DNA from: Actinomycetota bacterium
Lineage (GTDB): Bacteria > Actinomycetota > Acidimicrobiia > Acidimicrobiales > Microtrichaceae
DNA: 5,225 nt
NCBI GenBank assembly: GCA_009700815.1
Contig: WLLG01000183.1
Span: 1-5,225, forward strand
Direction: 5' to 3'
The notes under the pieces were generated by a model that ran no database searches, was not told where the DNA came from, and was given only the letters and a program-made list of their open reading frames with translations. Both the position numbers and the translations under genes were made by a program. This document shows, in pieces, positions 1 to 5,225 of this stretch (position 1 is its first letter; each line of letters starts with the position of its first letter).

Positions 1-28
1 GACCTCTGTCGTACTCGCTGCTCTCACG

Positions 29-34
29 TAACCT
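29..34 (+). promoter_or_regulatory. Candidate -10 box for a leaderless transcript
   Basis: TAACCT lies exactly 6 nt before the ATG at 41 and fits the actinobacterial -10 pattern TANNNT. A start site 6-7 nt downstream would put the mRNA 5' end at or next to the start codon, and no Shine-Dalgarno sequence is present. The -35 region is not recognisable. The first three bases are also an in-frame TAA, so the reading frame cannot begin further upstream. Positions 1-28 hold no gene I can recognise. Confidence 0.45.
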
Positions 35-40
35 TGGTAG

Positions 41-1063
41 ATGCCACGTCGTCGAGTCGCAGTCGCGCTCCTGCCTCCCGCCGGGCTCTCGGCCAAGATC
101 CAAGCTGTTCGGTCCCTTCTTGGTGATCCACGAATCGATCGTCTTGCTCCTCATCTGACCTTGGTTCCGCCAGTCAATCTGGCTGATCAGGACGTAGAGC
201 AGTTGCAAGGCCTGCTGAGGTCTGTCGCTTCGGCTACCACGCCGTTCACGCTCACACTCGGTCCCGTGAGTTCGTTCTCTCCGGACACACCGACCTTGCA
301 CCTAGCCGTGCAGGGAGACTTAGCTGCGCTTCGCGCCCTGCGTGAGCAGTTCAGAGTGCCGCCCGTGAACCGACCCGAGGTCTGGCCTTTCACTGCGCAT
401 GTGACACTCCGTGACTCAGTGCCTGCAGATCAGATTCCTCCTGCGCTGCACTTATTCACGGGGGAACTTCCGCCTTGGCCAGTAAGTAGGCTTTATCTGC
501 TGGAGTTCTCGCCGCTCAACAAGGCAGAGGTTTGGTTGCCGATCATTGAAGAGCCATTTGAAGCCCCGGTGGTGGTTGGCCGCGGCGGGATTGAGTTGCT
601 GCTGCGCACAGTGAATCTTCTTGAGCCTCGTGTGGCTCAGTTGTTCACGGCCATCGGGTGCCAGCTTGCTGCGGAGGAAGAAGATCTCAGCGGGCTGATG
701 CTTGTTGTGGCTGAACGGCTCGAGCGGCCCGGTGTGCCGGTGGCAGCGGCTATCGGGACAGTGGCGGGCAAGACTGCTGAGTTGCTGCAGTTCTGTGTTA
801 ACTCGGAGCACCGCCTTGTTGGAATTGGCCGCCAAGTGCTGATGCACTGGTGCGCTGAGGCCGCCCGTCGCGGAGCGATGCGTGCTGTGGCCTCTTATCC
901 GTTACAGGCTGACTCGCTACTGGCCAATTCGCTACTGGCCAATTCGGTTGCCTCTGAGGCTACGACTTCTTTGATCAGCGCAGCCGAGGTTCTGCAGGGC
1001 TGCGGCTTTACGCCTGTGGGTCGCAGCATGTTGCGAGAGTTGTTGGTCTACTCGGGGGAGTAG
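41..1063 (+). CDS. Fusion of 2H phosphoesterase (2'-5' RNA ligase-like) and GNAT acetyltransferase-like domains
   Basis: Two domains are visible in 340 residues. Residues 1-172 look like a 2H phosphoesterase of the LigT/2'-5' RNA ligase superfamily, whose members open or form 2',5' or cyclic phosphodiester bonds in RNA or nucleotides. The two catalytic HxTx motifs are intact: HLTL at 38-41 and HVTL at 120-123. Residues 178-340 resemble a GNAT N-acetyltransferase, with an acetyl-CoA loop of the R/QxxGxG type (R258, G261, G263 within VNSEHRLVGIGRQVL) and a final GF strand (CGFTPVGRS, 321-329). The linker is only a few residues, so this reads as a true fusion with no frameshift. A 15-bp tandem duplication inside the second domain gives SLLANSLLANS. 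The ATG at 41 is the first start after an in-frame TAA at 29-31. The SDR gene follows after 9 nt, suggesting an operon. Substrates of either domain are unknown; the first call is firmer than the second. Confidence 0.85.
   Translation: MPRRRVAVALLPPAGLSAKIQAVRSLLGDPRIDRLAPHLTLVPPVNLADQDVEQLQGLLRSVASATTPFTLTLGPVSSFSPDTPTLHLAVQGDLAALRALREQFRVPPVNRPEVWPFTAHVTLRDSVPADQIPPALHLFTGELPPWPVSRLYLLEFSPLNKAEVWLPIIEEPFEAPVVVGRGGIELLLRTVNLLEPRVAQLFTAIGCQLAAEEEDLSGLMLVVAERLERPGVPVAAAIGTVAGKTAELLQFCVNSEHRLVGIGRQVLMHWCAEAARRGAMRAVASYPLQADSLLANSLLANSVASEATTSLISAAEVLQGCGFTPVGRSMLRELLVYSGE
914..946 (+). repeat. In-frame 15-bp tandem repeat, 2.2 copies
   Basis: The unit TCGCTACTGGCCAAT occurs at 914-928 and again at 929-943 with no mismatch, followed by three bases (TCG) of a third copy. 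It encodes SLLAN twice. The length is a multiple of three, so the frame is kept. The perfect identity suggests a recent slippage duplication within the GNAT-like domain. Confidence 0.95.
1054..1060 (+). promoter_or_regulatory. Ribosome binding site for the SDR gene
   Basis: The purine run GGGGGAG sits in the last codons of the upstream gene and ends 12 nt before the ATG at 1073. It supports that ATG and translation from a shared mRNA. It contrasts with the unit-leading genes of the window, which lack such a site. Confidence 0.55.
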
Positions 1064-1072
1064 TCTCGGCCC

Positions 1073-1915
1073 ATGCCCTCCGATTCCGTTGCCGACACTG
1101 CGCGTTCCGCAAGGAGGCTGCCTAGCTCGAACCGGTGGAAGAATGTTCTGATCACAGGTGCTTCGAGCGGTATCGGCGAGGCCTTCGCCCGCCAGCTAGC
1201 TGCGGAGGGTTCGGACCTGATTCTTGTTGCGCGAGGTGTAGAGAAGCTCAACGAGATCGCTCAGGAACTAGAGCAAACTCACGGTGTGCAGGTGCAGGTT
1301 TGTGAAGCGGATTTGAGTGCCCCTGTCGCTCGAGCTGCCATCGAACGTCTTCTAGCTGACCCCGAGCTACCCATTGACCTTTTGATCAATAATGCGGGCT
1401 TTGGAACAAACGGAGATTTTTCGGAGTTGCCGATTGCCCGAGAGGAACAAGAAGTTCAGGTCAACGTTGTCGCCGTTCTTCGGCTCACTTCTGCGGCCCT
1501 TCCCGCGATGTTGCAGCGCGATTCTGGGGCGATTCTCAATGTGGGCTCCATCGCAGGGCTGTACCCGGCACCCGGCAGCGCGACCTATTGCGCAACCAAG
1601 GCGTTCCTCTGCTCCTTTGGAGATTCCCTGTTTGAAGAACTCCGAGGCACTGGTGTTTCAATGACTACGGCGCTACCCGGTTTCACGTCCACGGAATTTC
1701 AGAAGCGCTCCAATTGGGAGGACCAACGTTCCGTCCCGAAGGCGGCGTGGCTCACTGCTGCAAAGGTTGCTGCTGACTCACTCGATGGTGTGAGCGCAAG
1801 GAAGGCGCGCGTTGTGCCAGCGCTCGGCTATCGGGCACTGGTGAGCGCCACGGCCCCGCTTCCTCCCTCTACTCGCCGGTGGATTCTTGGTCGGGGTAGC
1901 CGGGCGCTGCGCTAG
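1073..1915 (+). CDS. Short-chain dehydrogenase/reductase (classical SDR)
   Basis: A 280-residue NAD(P)-dependent oxidoreductase with every classical SDR landmark: the glycine-rich cofactor loop TGASSGIG at 28-35, NNAG at 106-109, the structural/catalytic Asn131, Ser159 in NVGSIAG, and Tyr172 with Lys176 in YCATK. PGF at 202-204 matches the usual PG after the sixth strand. An arginine after the second strand (VAR, R54) suggests NADP(H) preference. About 22 residues precede the Rossmann fold, with no hydrophobic signal. The general pattern resembles the broad DltE/YqjQ-like SDR group (COG0300), whose substrates are mostly uncharacterised, so no substrate or gene symbol is offered. It starts 9 nt after the fusion gene and has its own ribosome binding site, so co-transcription is likely. 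Its end faces the exporter permease gene across 25 bp. Confidence 0.93.
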   Translation: MPSDSVADTARSARRLPSSNRWKNVLITGASSGIGEAFARQLAAEGSDLILVARGVEKLNEIAQELEQTHGVQVQVCEADLSAPVARAAIERLLADPELPIDLLINNAGFGTNGDFSELPIAREEQEVQVNVVAVLRLTSAALPAMLQRDSGAILNVGSIAGLYPAPGSATYCATKAFLCSFGDSLFEELRGTGVSMTTALPGFTSTEFQKRSNWEDQRSVPKAAWLTAAKVAADSLDGVSARKARVVPALGYRALVSATAPLPPSTRRWILGRGSRALR

Positions 1916-1940
1916 GTATGCGCTGCGGAGCCGAGCAGGT

Positions 1941-2777
1941 TCAGGCCTGACGGTATCGGTTGACCGCTAACGGTGCGGCAACAGCGGTGATTCCGACAAT
2001 CCAGAGGAACACGGGGAGGCTCATGGAGACCCAGGTTGAACCTGGCAGGACTTCTCCCACAGAGAGCGCACGTAACAAGTTGGCCACCAAGGTGACCGGA
2101 TTGTTCCGCGCAAACACCTGAAGCCAAGCCGGCATCGTGTACACGGGGGTAAACACGGAACTGATAAAGGTCAGCGGAAAGAGCCAGACAAAGCCAGCAG
2201 TCTGGGCGGTCTCGGCATCTTTGACCCTCATTCCGATATTGGTCATGATCCAGCACATCGAGGTTCCAAACGCCACGGCGACAAGGATCATCAGTAGTCC
2301 GAGTCCCAGACCACCTTGGAACCTAAATCCCACCACATAGCCAATTACTACTAGGACTGTGGCCACTGCAGTCAGGCGAATCATGTCTGCAAGAATGCGT
2401 CCATTGAGGACTGCTGACCGGCTAATCGGCAGGGATCGGAATCGGTCAATGATTCCATTTTGCAGGTCCTCGGCAAGACCAACTGCTGTAGCGGAAGTTC
2501 CAAAAACGAGCGTCTGGACCATGATTCCGGGAATCAGGAACTGTGCATAGCTGACACCCGGTGGCAGCGCCTTACCGATAGCGCCACCGAATACATACGT
2601 GAACAGCAGCACAAACATGATGGGCTGAATCAGCGTAAAGATGACCAACTGCGGTGTGCGAGGCAGGTGAACAAGGTTGCGCCATGCAATCACTCGACTG
2701 TCTTGGTAGATGGCGTTCAGGCCGCTGGGCCTGCGATAGGTGGCGGTCTCTGTTGAAACTGTGGCTGTGTCACTCAT
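1941..2777 (-). CDS. ABC-2 type transporter permease (DrrB-like)
   Basis: A 278-residue membrane protein with about six hydrophobic segments, near residues 44-64, 80-100, 129-150, 158-182, 194-214 and 250-273, preceded by a hydrophilic cytoplasmic N-terminus. The segment EDLQNGIIDRFRSLPISR (103-120), followed by a helix with NGRILAD, is the characteristic ABC-2 motif of DrrB-type exporters, usually taken as the contact with the ATPase. It should be the membrane half of a drug or lipid exporter powered by the gene just upstream. Start and stop overlap by 4 bp (ATGA at 2777-2774), which implies translational coupling; only a weak AGAAG precedes the ATG. Length is usual for the family. The substrate cannot be read from sequence, and no biosynthetic cluster is visible to suggest one. 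Confidence 0.93.
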   Translation of the reverse strand: MSDTATVSTETATYRRPSGLNAIYQDSRVIAWRNLVHLPRTPQLVIFTLIQPIMFVLLFTYVFGGAIGKALPPGVSYAQFLIPGIMVQTLVFGTSATAVGLAEDLQNGIIDRFRSLPISRSAVLNGRILADMIRLTAVATVLVVIGYVVGFRFQGGLGLGLLMILVAVAFGTSMCWIMTNIGMRVKDAETAQTAGFVWLFPLTFISSVFTPVYTMPAWLQVFARNNPVTLVANLLRALSVGEVLPGSTWVSMSLPVFLWIVGITAVAAPLAVNRYRQA

Positions 2778-3796
2778 GAATTCATCGCTTCTGTGTTGGT
2801 GTCACCGGATTTTGCATTTCCTGGAATCGAATCGGGGCCCTCTTGCTCCTCTGTTTCGGTTCCGTGTCCGGTCAGAGCCATGAACACATCATCCAAACTC
2901 GGTCGGTGCAGGCGGAAGTCTGCAGGGGACAGGCCAGCATCAGTCAGCGCAGCAATTGCCCGAACTGCTAGTGCCGTGTCGCTGTCTACGCTGAGCGACA
3001 AAAGGCAGTCCTGCTCGTTTTGCTGAAGTTCACCCTTGGCTGAAAAGGGCTGGAGTACTGAGGCTGCGGCTGCCAGTTCGGCACTGGTCTCGAACTCAAT
3101 CTCTAGGCTTCGGCCACCAGTTCGATCCTTGAGTTCGTCTGCGGTTCCCTCTTCGATGACCTGCCCGTGGTCGATGACCACGATTCGATCGGCGAGTTCG
3201 TCAGCCTCGTCAAGATATTGCGTGGTCAGCAACACAGTGGTTCCGTCAGCTACGAGCTCGCGCGTGATCGCCCAGAGTTCGCTTCGGCTTGCAGGATCGA
3301 GTCCCGTGGTGGGTTCGTCTAAGAACAGCACCTCGGGACTCCCCACCAAGCTGACTGCCAGGTCAACTCGTCGGCGCATGCCACCCGAGTATGTCGTCAC
3401 CTGACGATCAGCGGCATCGCTCAGGTCGAATCGTTCAAGCAGCACCGTTGCACGGGAACGAGCCTGAGATGAACTCATGCCTAAGAGGCGGCCAACCATG
3501 CGAAGGTTCTCAGCCCCGGTCAGCTTCTCATCTACAGCCGCGTACTGCCCCGTGAGTCCAATGATGGAGCGAACGGCGTTAGCTTGAGTCGAAACGTCCA
3601 GCCCGCCCACTCTGGCTGTTCCCTGATCGGGGGCTAGCAAAGTAGCTAGGACACGCACTGCAGTGGTCTTGCCGGCCCCATTTGGCCCGAGTAGCCCAAG
3701 CACGCTCCCTCGTTCCACTTGAAACGAAACACCCGCTAGGGCATGGGTGTCCCCAAAGCTTTTATGGAGATTTTCAACTTCAATAATTGGGGGCAT
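2774..3796 (-). CDS. ABC transporter ATP-binding protein (DrrA family)
   Basis: A 340-residue ATPase with a complete nucleotide-binding domain: Walker A GPNGAGKTT at 37-45, Q-loop Gln84, signature YSGGM at 136-140, Walker B VLFLDE at 156-161 and D-loop GLD at 165-167. The H-loop position is glutamine (TTQYLDEAD, Q193) rather than histidine, a variant usual in the DrrA (daunorubicin resistance) family. A C-terminal regulatory domain (about 228-310) ends with LDDVFMALTG, the counterpart of the DrrA LDEVFL motif. A further 30-residue polar tail, rich in Glu, Gly, Ser and Thr, has no predicted fold by eye. It pairs with the overlapping permease gene to form an exporter. The ATG at 3796 is supported by a -10 box 6 nt upstream and a conventional N-terminus (IIEVENLHKSFG). 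No regulator gene is adjacent. The exported compound is unknown. Confidence 0.95.
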   Translation of the reverse strand: MPPIIEVENLHKSFGDTHALAGVSFQVERGSVLGLLGPNGAGKTTAVRVLATLLAPDQGTARVGGLDVSTQANAVRSIIGLTGQYAAVDEKLTGAENLRMVGRLLGMSSSQARSRATVLLERFDLSDAADRQVTTYSGGMRRRVDLAVSLVGSPEVLFLDEPTTGLDPASRSELWAITRELVADGTTVLLTTQYLDEADELADRIVVIDHGQVIEEGTADELKDRTGGRSLEIEFETSAELAAAASVLQPFSAKGELQQNEQDCLLSLSVDSDTALAVRAIAALTDAGLSPADFRLHRPSLDDVFMALTGHGTETEEQEGPDSIPGNAKSGDTNTEAMNS

Positions 3797-3802
3797 GAGT
3801 AC

Positions 3803-3808
3803 ACGTTA
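3803..3808 (-). promoter_or_regulatory. Candidate -10 box for the exporter operon
   Basis: Read on the minus strand, TAACGT is followed by 6 nt (GTACTC) and then the ATG at 3796. It fits TANNNT with leaderless spacing, and no Shine-Dalgarno sequence is present. A possible -35, TTGAAA, lies at 3835-3830. It is 21 nt from this box, or 18 nt from an alternative, poorer -10, TACTAA at 3811-3806. Confidence 0.5.
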
Positions 3809-3825
3809 GTAGTCAATAAGTAGTC
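3808..3825 (-). repeat. 7-4-7 direct repeat in the exporter promoter, candidate operator
   Basis: On the minus strand GACTACT occurs twice (3825-3819 and 3814-3808), separated by TATT, so the units repeat every 11 bp. The pair lies between the possible -35 and the -10 box and overlaps the first base of the latter. OmpR/PhoB-type regulators bind 7-bp direct repeats with 4-bp spacers, and the position would suit repression. Function is inferred from geometry only. The remainder of the 100-bp gap to glpX shows no gene. Confidence 0.4.
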
Positions 3826-3896
3826 CCGTTTTCAACAACTCTGCTGTCTCCTGACCTGTCTGACTAGGAAAACAATGAGATCGGACTGCAGAGTGC

Positions 3897-4865
3897 TCAG
3901 TTCTCAAACTTGGTGTGTCGGTGTTGCGCATCAACAAATCGCACTGTCCCCGAGCGAGATCGCATAACTAGTGACTGCGTCGTGGCACCCAAACGGTTGT
4001 AGTGCACACCTTTCAGCAAGTTCCCGTCAGTAATCCCAGTGGCAGCGAAGAAGCAATTGTCTCCGGCTACCAAGTCGTCAGTGCCAAGAACCCGATCAAG
4101 GTCGTGACCAAATGCAATTGCGGCTTGGCGTTCTGCGTCATCGCGGGCAAAAAGCCGCCCAACTAGCTCGCCGCCCAAGCATTTCAGCGCTGCCGCGGCA
4201 ATAACGCCTTCGGGAGTGCCGCCGATTCCGAAGAGGATGTCGACTCCGGTGTCGGGAATCGCCGTCGAGATAGCCCCCGGTGCGTCGCCATCACCGATCA
4301 GGCGAATGCGGGCTCCGGCTGAGCGAATCTGATCGATTATCTCGGCGTGGCGCGGTCGGTCTAGCACCATGGCAGTGATTTCGCGAACCTCTAATCCCTT
4401 GGCCTTGGCCACAGCCTTCAAGTTCTCTGCAACAGTGGCCCGGATGTCCACCACCCCAGCAGCTTCGGGGCCAACTGCGATTTTTTCCATGTAGACAATC
4501 GGACCCGGGTCGAGCATGGAGCCCTTCTCGGATACCGCAATAATTGAGGTTGCACCGCCGCGACCCGTTGCAGTCAGGGTGGTTCCTTCAACAGGGTCAA
4601 CTGCAATGTCGACCTGAGGATCAGATCCGTCTCCGACGACCTCACCGTTGTACAGCATAGGAGCCTCGTCTTTTTCGCCCTCGCCAATGATCACAGTGCC
4701 AGTCATCTGCACGGTTCCCATGATGAGCCGCATGGCATCCACTGCAGCACCGTCGGCACCCTCTTTGTCTCCTCGGCCAACCCAGTCTGAGGCTGCTAGG
4801 GCTGCTGCTTCGGTGGTGCGAACGAGTTCCATCGCAAGGTTACGGTCTGGTGCTTGTTTGGACAT
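3897..4865 (-). CDS. glpX: Class II fructose-1,6-bisphosphatase (GlpX)
   Basis: The enzyme hydrolyses fructose 1,6-bisphosphate to fructose 6-phosphate in gluconeogenesis, in the cytoplasm, using divalent metal. In the 322-residue product I see the family's N-terminal signature APDRNLAMELVR (5-16), RGDKEGAD (31-38), GEGEKDEAPML (61-71), the metal/phosphate motif DPVEGTT (90-96), LDRPRH (169-174), RLIGDGD (188-194), and GGTPEG (215-220) with Glu219 at the position of the E. coli catalytic glutamate. CATGITDG is read here as AATGITDG (274-281), followed by LLKGV. It ends soon after MRSRSGTVR, somewhat shorter at the C-terminus than the mycobacterial protein. A GTG at 4898 would add 11 residues, but the ATG at 4865 is preferred: it has a TATCCT box exactly 6 nt upstream, and the extra residues do not look conserved. 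It is transcribed separately from the exporter, 100 bp away, and is divergent from the gene at 4975. Confidence 0.95.
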   Translation of the reverse strand: MSKQAPDRNLAMELVRTTEAAALAASDWVGRGDKEGADGAAVDAMRLIMGTVQMTGTVIIGEGEKDEAPMLYNGEVVGDGSDPQVDIAVDPVEGTTLTATGRGGATSIIAVSEKGSMLDPGPIVYMEKIAVGPEAAGVVDIRATVAENLKAVAKAKGLEVREITAMVLDRPRHAEIIDQIRSAGARIRLIGDGDAPGAISTAIPDTGVDILFGIGGTPEGVIAAAALKCLGGELVGRLFARDDAERQAAIAFGHDLDRVLGTDDLVAGDNCFFAATGITDGNLLKGVHYNRLGATTQSLVMRSRSGTVRFVDAQHRHTKFEN

Positions 4866-4871
4866 CTCTGG

Positions 4872-4877
4872 AGGATA
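4872..4877 (-). promoter_or_regulatory. Candidate -10 box for leaderless glpX
   Basis: TATCCT on the minus strand (4 of 6 matches to TATAAT) ends 6 nt before the ATG at 4865. There is no purine-rich ribosome binding site before this ATG; the upstream strand reads CCTCC, the opposite of one. No clear -35 is visible. A competing pair, CTGTCA (4936-4931) and CACAAT (4913-4908) with a 17-nt spacer, would start near 4901 and give a short leader. Confidence 0.45.
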
Positions 4878-4912
4878 CCGACTGCAGGGAAGGACCACTC
4901 ACTTCTGATTGT

Positions 4913-4927
4913 GAATTCCCGGAATTC
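4913..4927. repeat. Perfect inverted repeat GAATTCC-C-GGAATTC, candidate operator
   Basis: Two 7-bp arms flank a single central C at 4920, in the 109-bp gap between the divergent genes. The odd-length dyad suits a dimeric DNA-binding protein better than an RNA hairpin, since a 1-nt loop cannot fold. It lies about 50 bp from both start codons. No regulator gene in the window explains it. Confidence 0.5.
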
Positions 4928-4944
4928 GCTTGACAGTTCAAGCG
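4927..4944. repeat. Perfect inverted repeat CGCTTGA-CAGT-TCAAGCG
   Basis: Seven-base arms at 4927-4933 and 4938-4944 flank CAGT. It abuts the previous dyad, sharing C4927. It could be a second operator or a small hairpin. The plus strand contains TTGACA (4930-4935), but no good -10 lies 16-18 nt downstream, so a -35 role is doubtful. Confidence 0.5.
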
Positions 4945-4962
4945 TGACAACGCGGAGCATGC

Positions 4963-4968
4963 GATCAT
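4963..4968 (+). promoter_or_regulatory. Weak candidate -10 box for the gene at 4975
   Basis: GATCAT matches TATAAT at 4 of 6 positions but lacks the usual first T. It stands exactly 6 nt before the GTG at 4975, the same spacing as at the other unit-leading genes. The only purine-rich candidate ribosome site, GGAG at 4954-4957, is 17 nt away, which is too far. Confidence 0.3.
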
Positions 4969-4974
4969 TTCGAT

Positions 4975-5225
4975 GTGACTGAATCGAGTGCGGATCCATC
5001 GAGCCCTGAAGAAGATGCCGAGGAGTTTCTAGCTTCGGAAGATGTTGGCCTAGAAGATGGCCAGATGGCGTATGAGTGTTCGAGTTGGGCCGGCGAATCT
5101 CGCGGTCTTCTTGGCAGCCTGCTGGTTTCTGCTGGTATCAATCATGCTTGGCAAGGCACCACGGTCACGGTGCATGAAGCAGATGAGGAACGCGTGGACG
5201 CTCTCATTGATGATGTGCTTGCCTC
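4975..5225 (+). CDS. Partial gene of unknown function, cut by the window end
   Basis: An open frame starts at GTG 4975 and runs 83 codons to the window edge without a stop. The in-frame TGA at 4945 leaves GTG 4975 as the first ATG/GTG start; ATG 5065 is the next ATG. The first 29 residues are strongly acidic (11 Asp/Glu). From residue 33 a compact domain appears: YECSSWAGESRGLLGSLL, then SAGINHAWQG, TTVTVHEADEERVDALIDDVL. This is a helix, a short-loop strand, a strand and an acidic helix. The pattern resembles small actinobacterial hypothetical proteins and loosely DUF2007-type domains, where a helix precedes a GI turn and a strand. I do not assign a function. Base usage and amino acid content resemble the neighbours, so it looks real. 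It is divergent from glpX, which often has an unrelated small gene on its other side in actinobacteria. Confidence 0.75.
   Translation, partial: MTESSADPSSPEEDAEEFLASEDVGLEDGQMAYECSSWAGESRGLLGSLLVSAGINHAWQGTTVTVHEADEERVDALIDDVLA

Noticed and set aside
452..847. Minus-strand open frame of 131 codons opposite the fusion gene
   Set aside because: It lies wholly opposite a gene with intact motifs on the plus strand, and its translation has no recognisable domain.
1904..1988. Terminator at the convergent SDR/permease junction
   Set aside because: The 8-bp direct repeat GCGCTGCG (1904-1911, 1920-1927) is not inverted. TCAGGCCTGA (1941-1950) is a loopless palindrome. ACCGCT/AGCGGT (1963-1968, 1983-1988) lies in the permease gene and has no T-run.
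2776..2785. Palindrome ATGAATTCAT at the start of the permease gene
   Set aside because: It spans the overlap of two coding sequences, has no loop, and is short enough to arise from the codons present.
3036..3404. Plus-strand open frame of 122 codons opposite the ATPase gene
   Set aside because: The serine-rich translation is the mirror of a coding strand with clear Walker motifs, so it is a shadow frame.
3838..3894. Long-range inverted repeat ACTCTGC (3838-3844) with GCAGAGT (3888-3894) downstream of glpX, as a terminator
   Set aside because: The arms are 43 nt apart, inner pairing is limited to a short TCTC/GAGA, and no T-run follows on the minus strand. It is not a convincing intrinsic terminator.
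4866..4898. Upstream GTG start at 4898 for glpX, adding MVLPCSRYPPE
   Set aside because: The added residues do not resemble the family N-terminus, and the ATG at 4865 has a better-placed -10 box. It remains possible if transcription begins near 4901.

Overview
The window looks like ordinary chromosomal DNA from a moderately GC-rich bacterium, most likely an actinobacterium. This rests on three things: a GlpX-type fructose-1,6-bisphosphatase whose N-terminus (APDRNLAMELVR) resembles the mycobacterial protein, a DrrA/DrrB-type ABC exporter pair, and start codons preceded by a TANNNT -10 box at a spacing typical of leaderless transcripts. No genus can be named from the sequence alone. There is no sign of a mobile element, CRISPR array, rRNA or tRNA.

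Layout. Positions 41-1915 hold a two-gene plus-strand unit: a fusion of a 2H phosphoesterase (2'-5' RNA ligase/LigT-like) domain to a GNAT acetyltransferase-like domain, then a classical short-chain dehydrogenase/reductase (SDR). A convergent gap of only 25 bp separates it from a minus-strand unit at 3796-1941, a DrrA-type ATPase followed by a DrrB-type ABC-2 permease with a 4-bp ATGA overlap. Upstream of the exporter, also on the minus strand, is glpX (4865-3897). Divergent from glpX, a new plus-strand gene starts at GTG 4975 and runs off the window end; it has an acidic N-terminus and a small domain I cannot assign firmly.

How the genes work together. The ATPase and permease should form one exporter of a hydrophobic compound. 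GlpX is a housekeeping gluconeogenic enzyme. The phosphoesterase-acetyltransferase fusion and the SDR are probably co-transcribed, but I see no shared pathway. The four units look like neighbours rather than one system.

The most interesting structure is non-coding. All four unit-leading genes have a TANNNT or near-TANNNT hexamer exactly 6 nt before the start codon. The 109-bp glpX divergent region carries two abutting perfect inverted repeats. The exporter promoter carries a 7-4-7 direct repeat with an 11-bp period, the geometry used by OmpR/PhoB-type regulators. I found no convincing undescribed multi-gene system.
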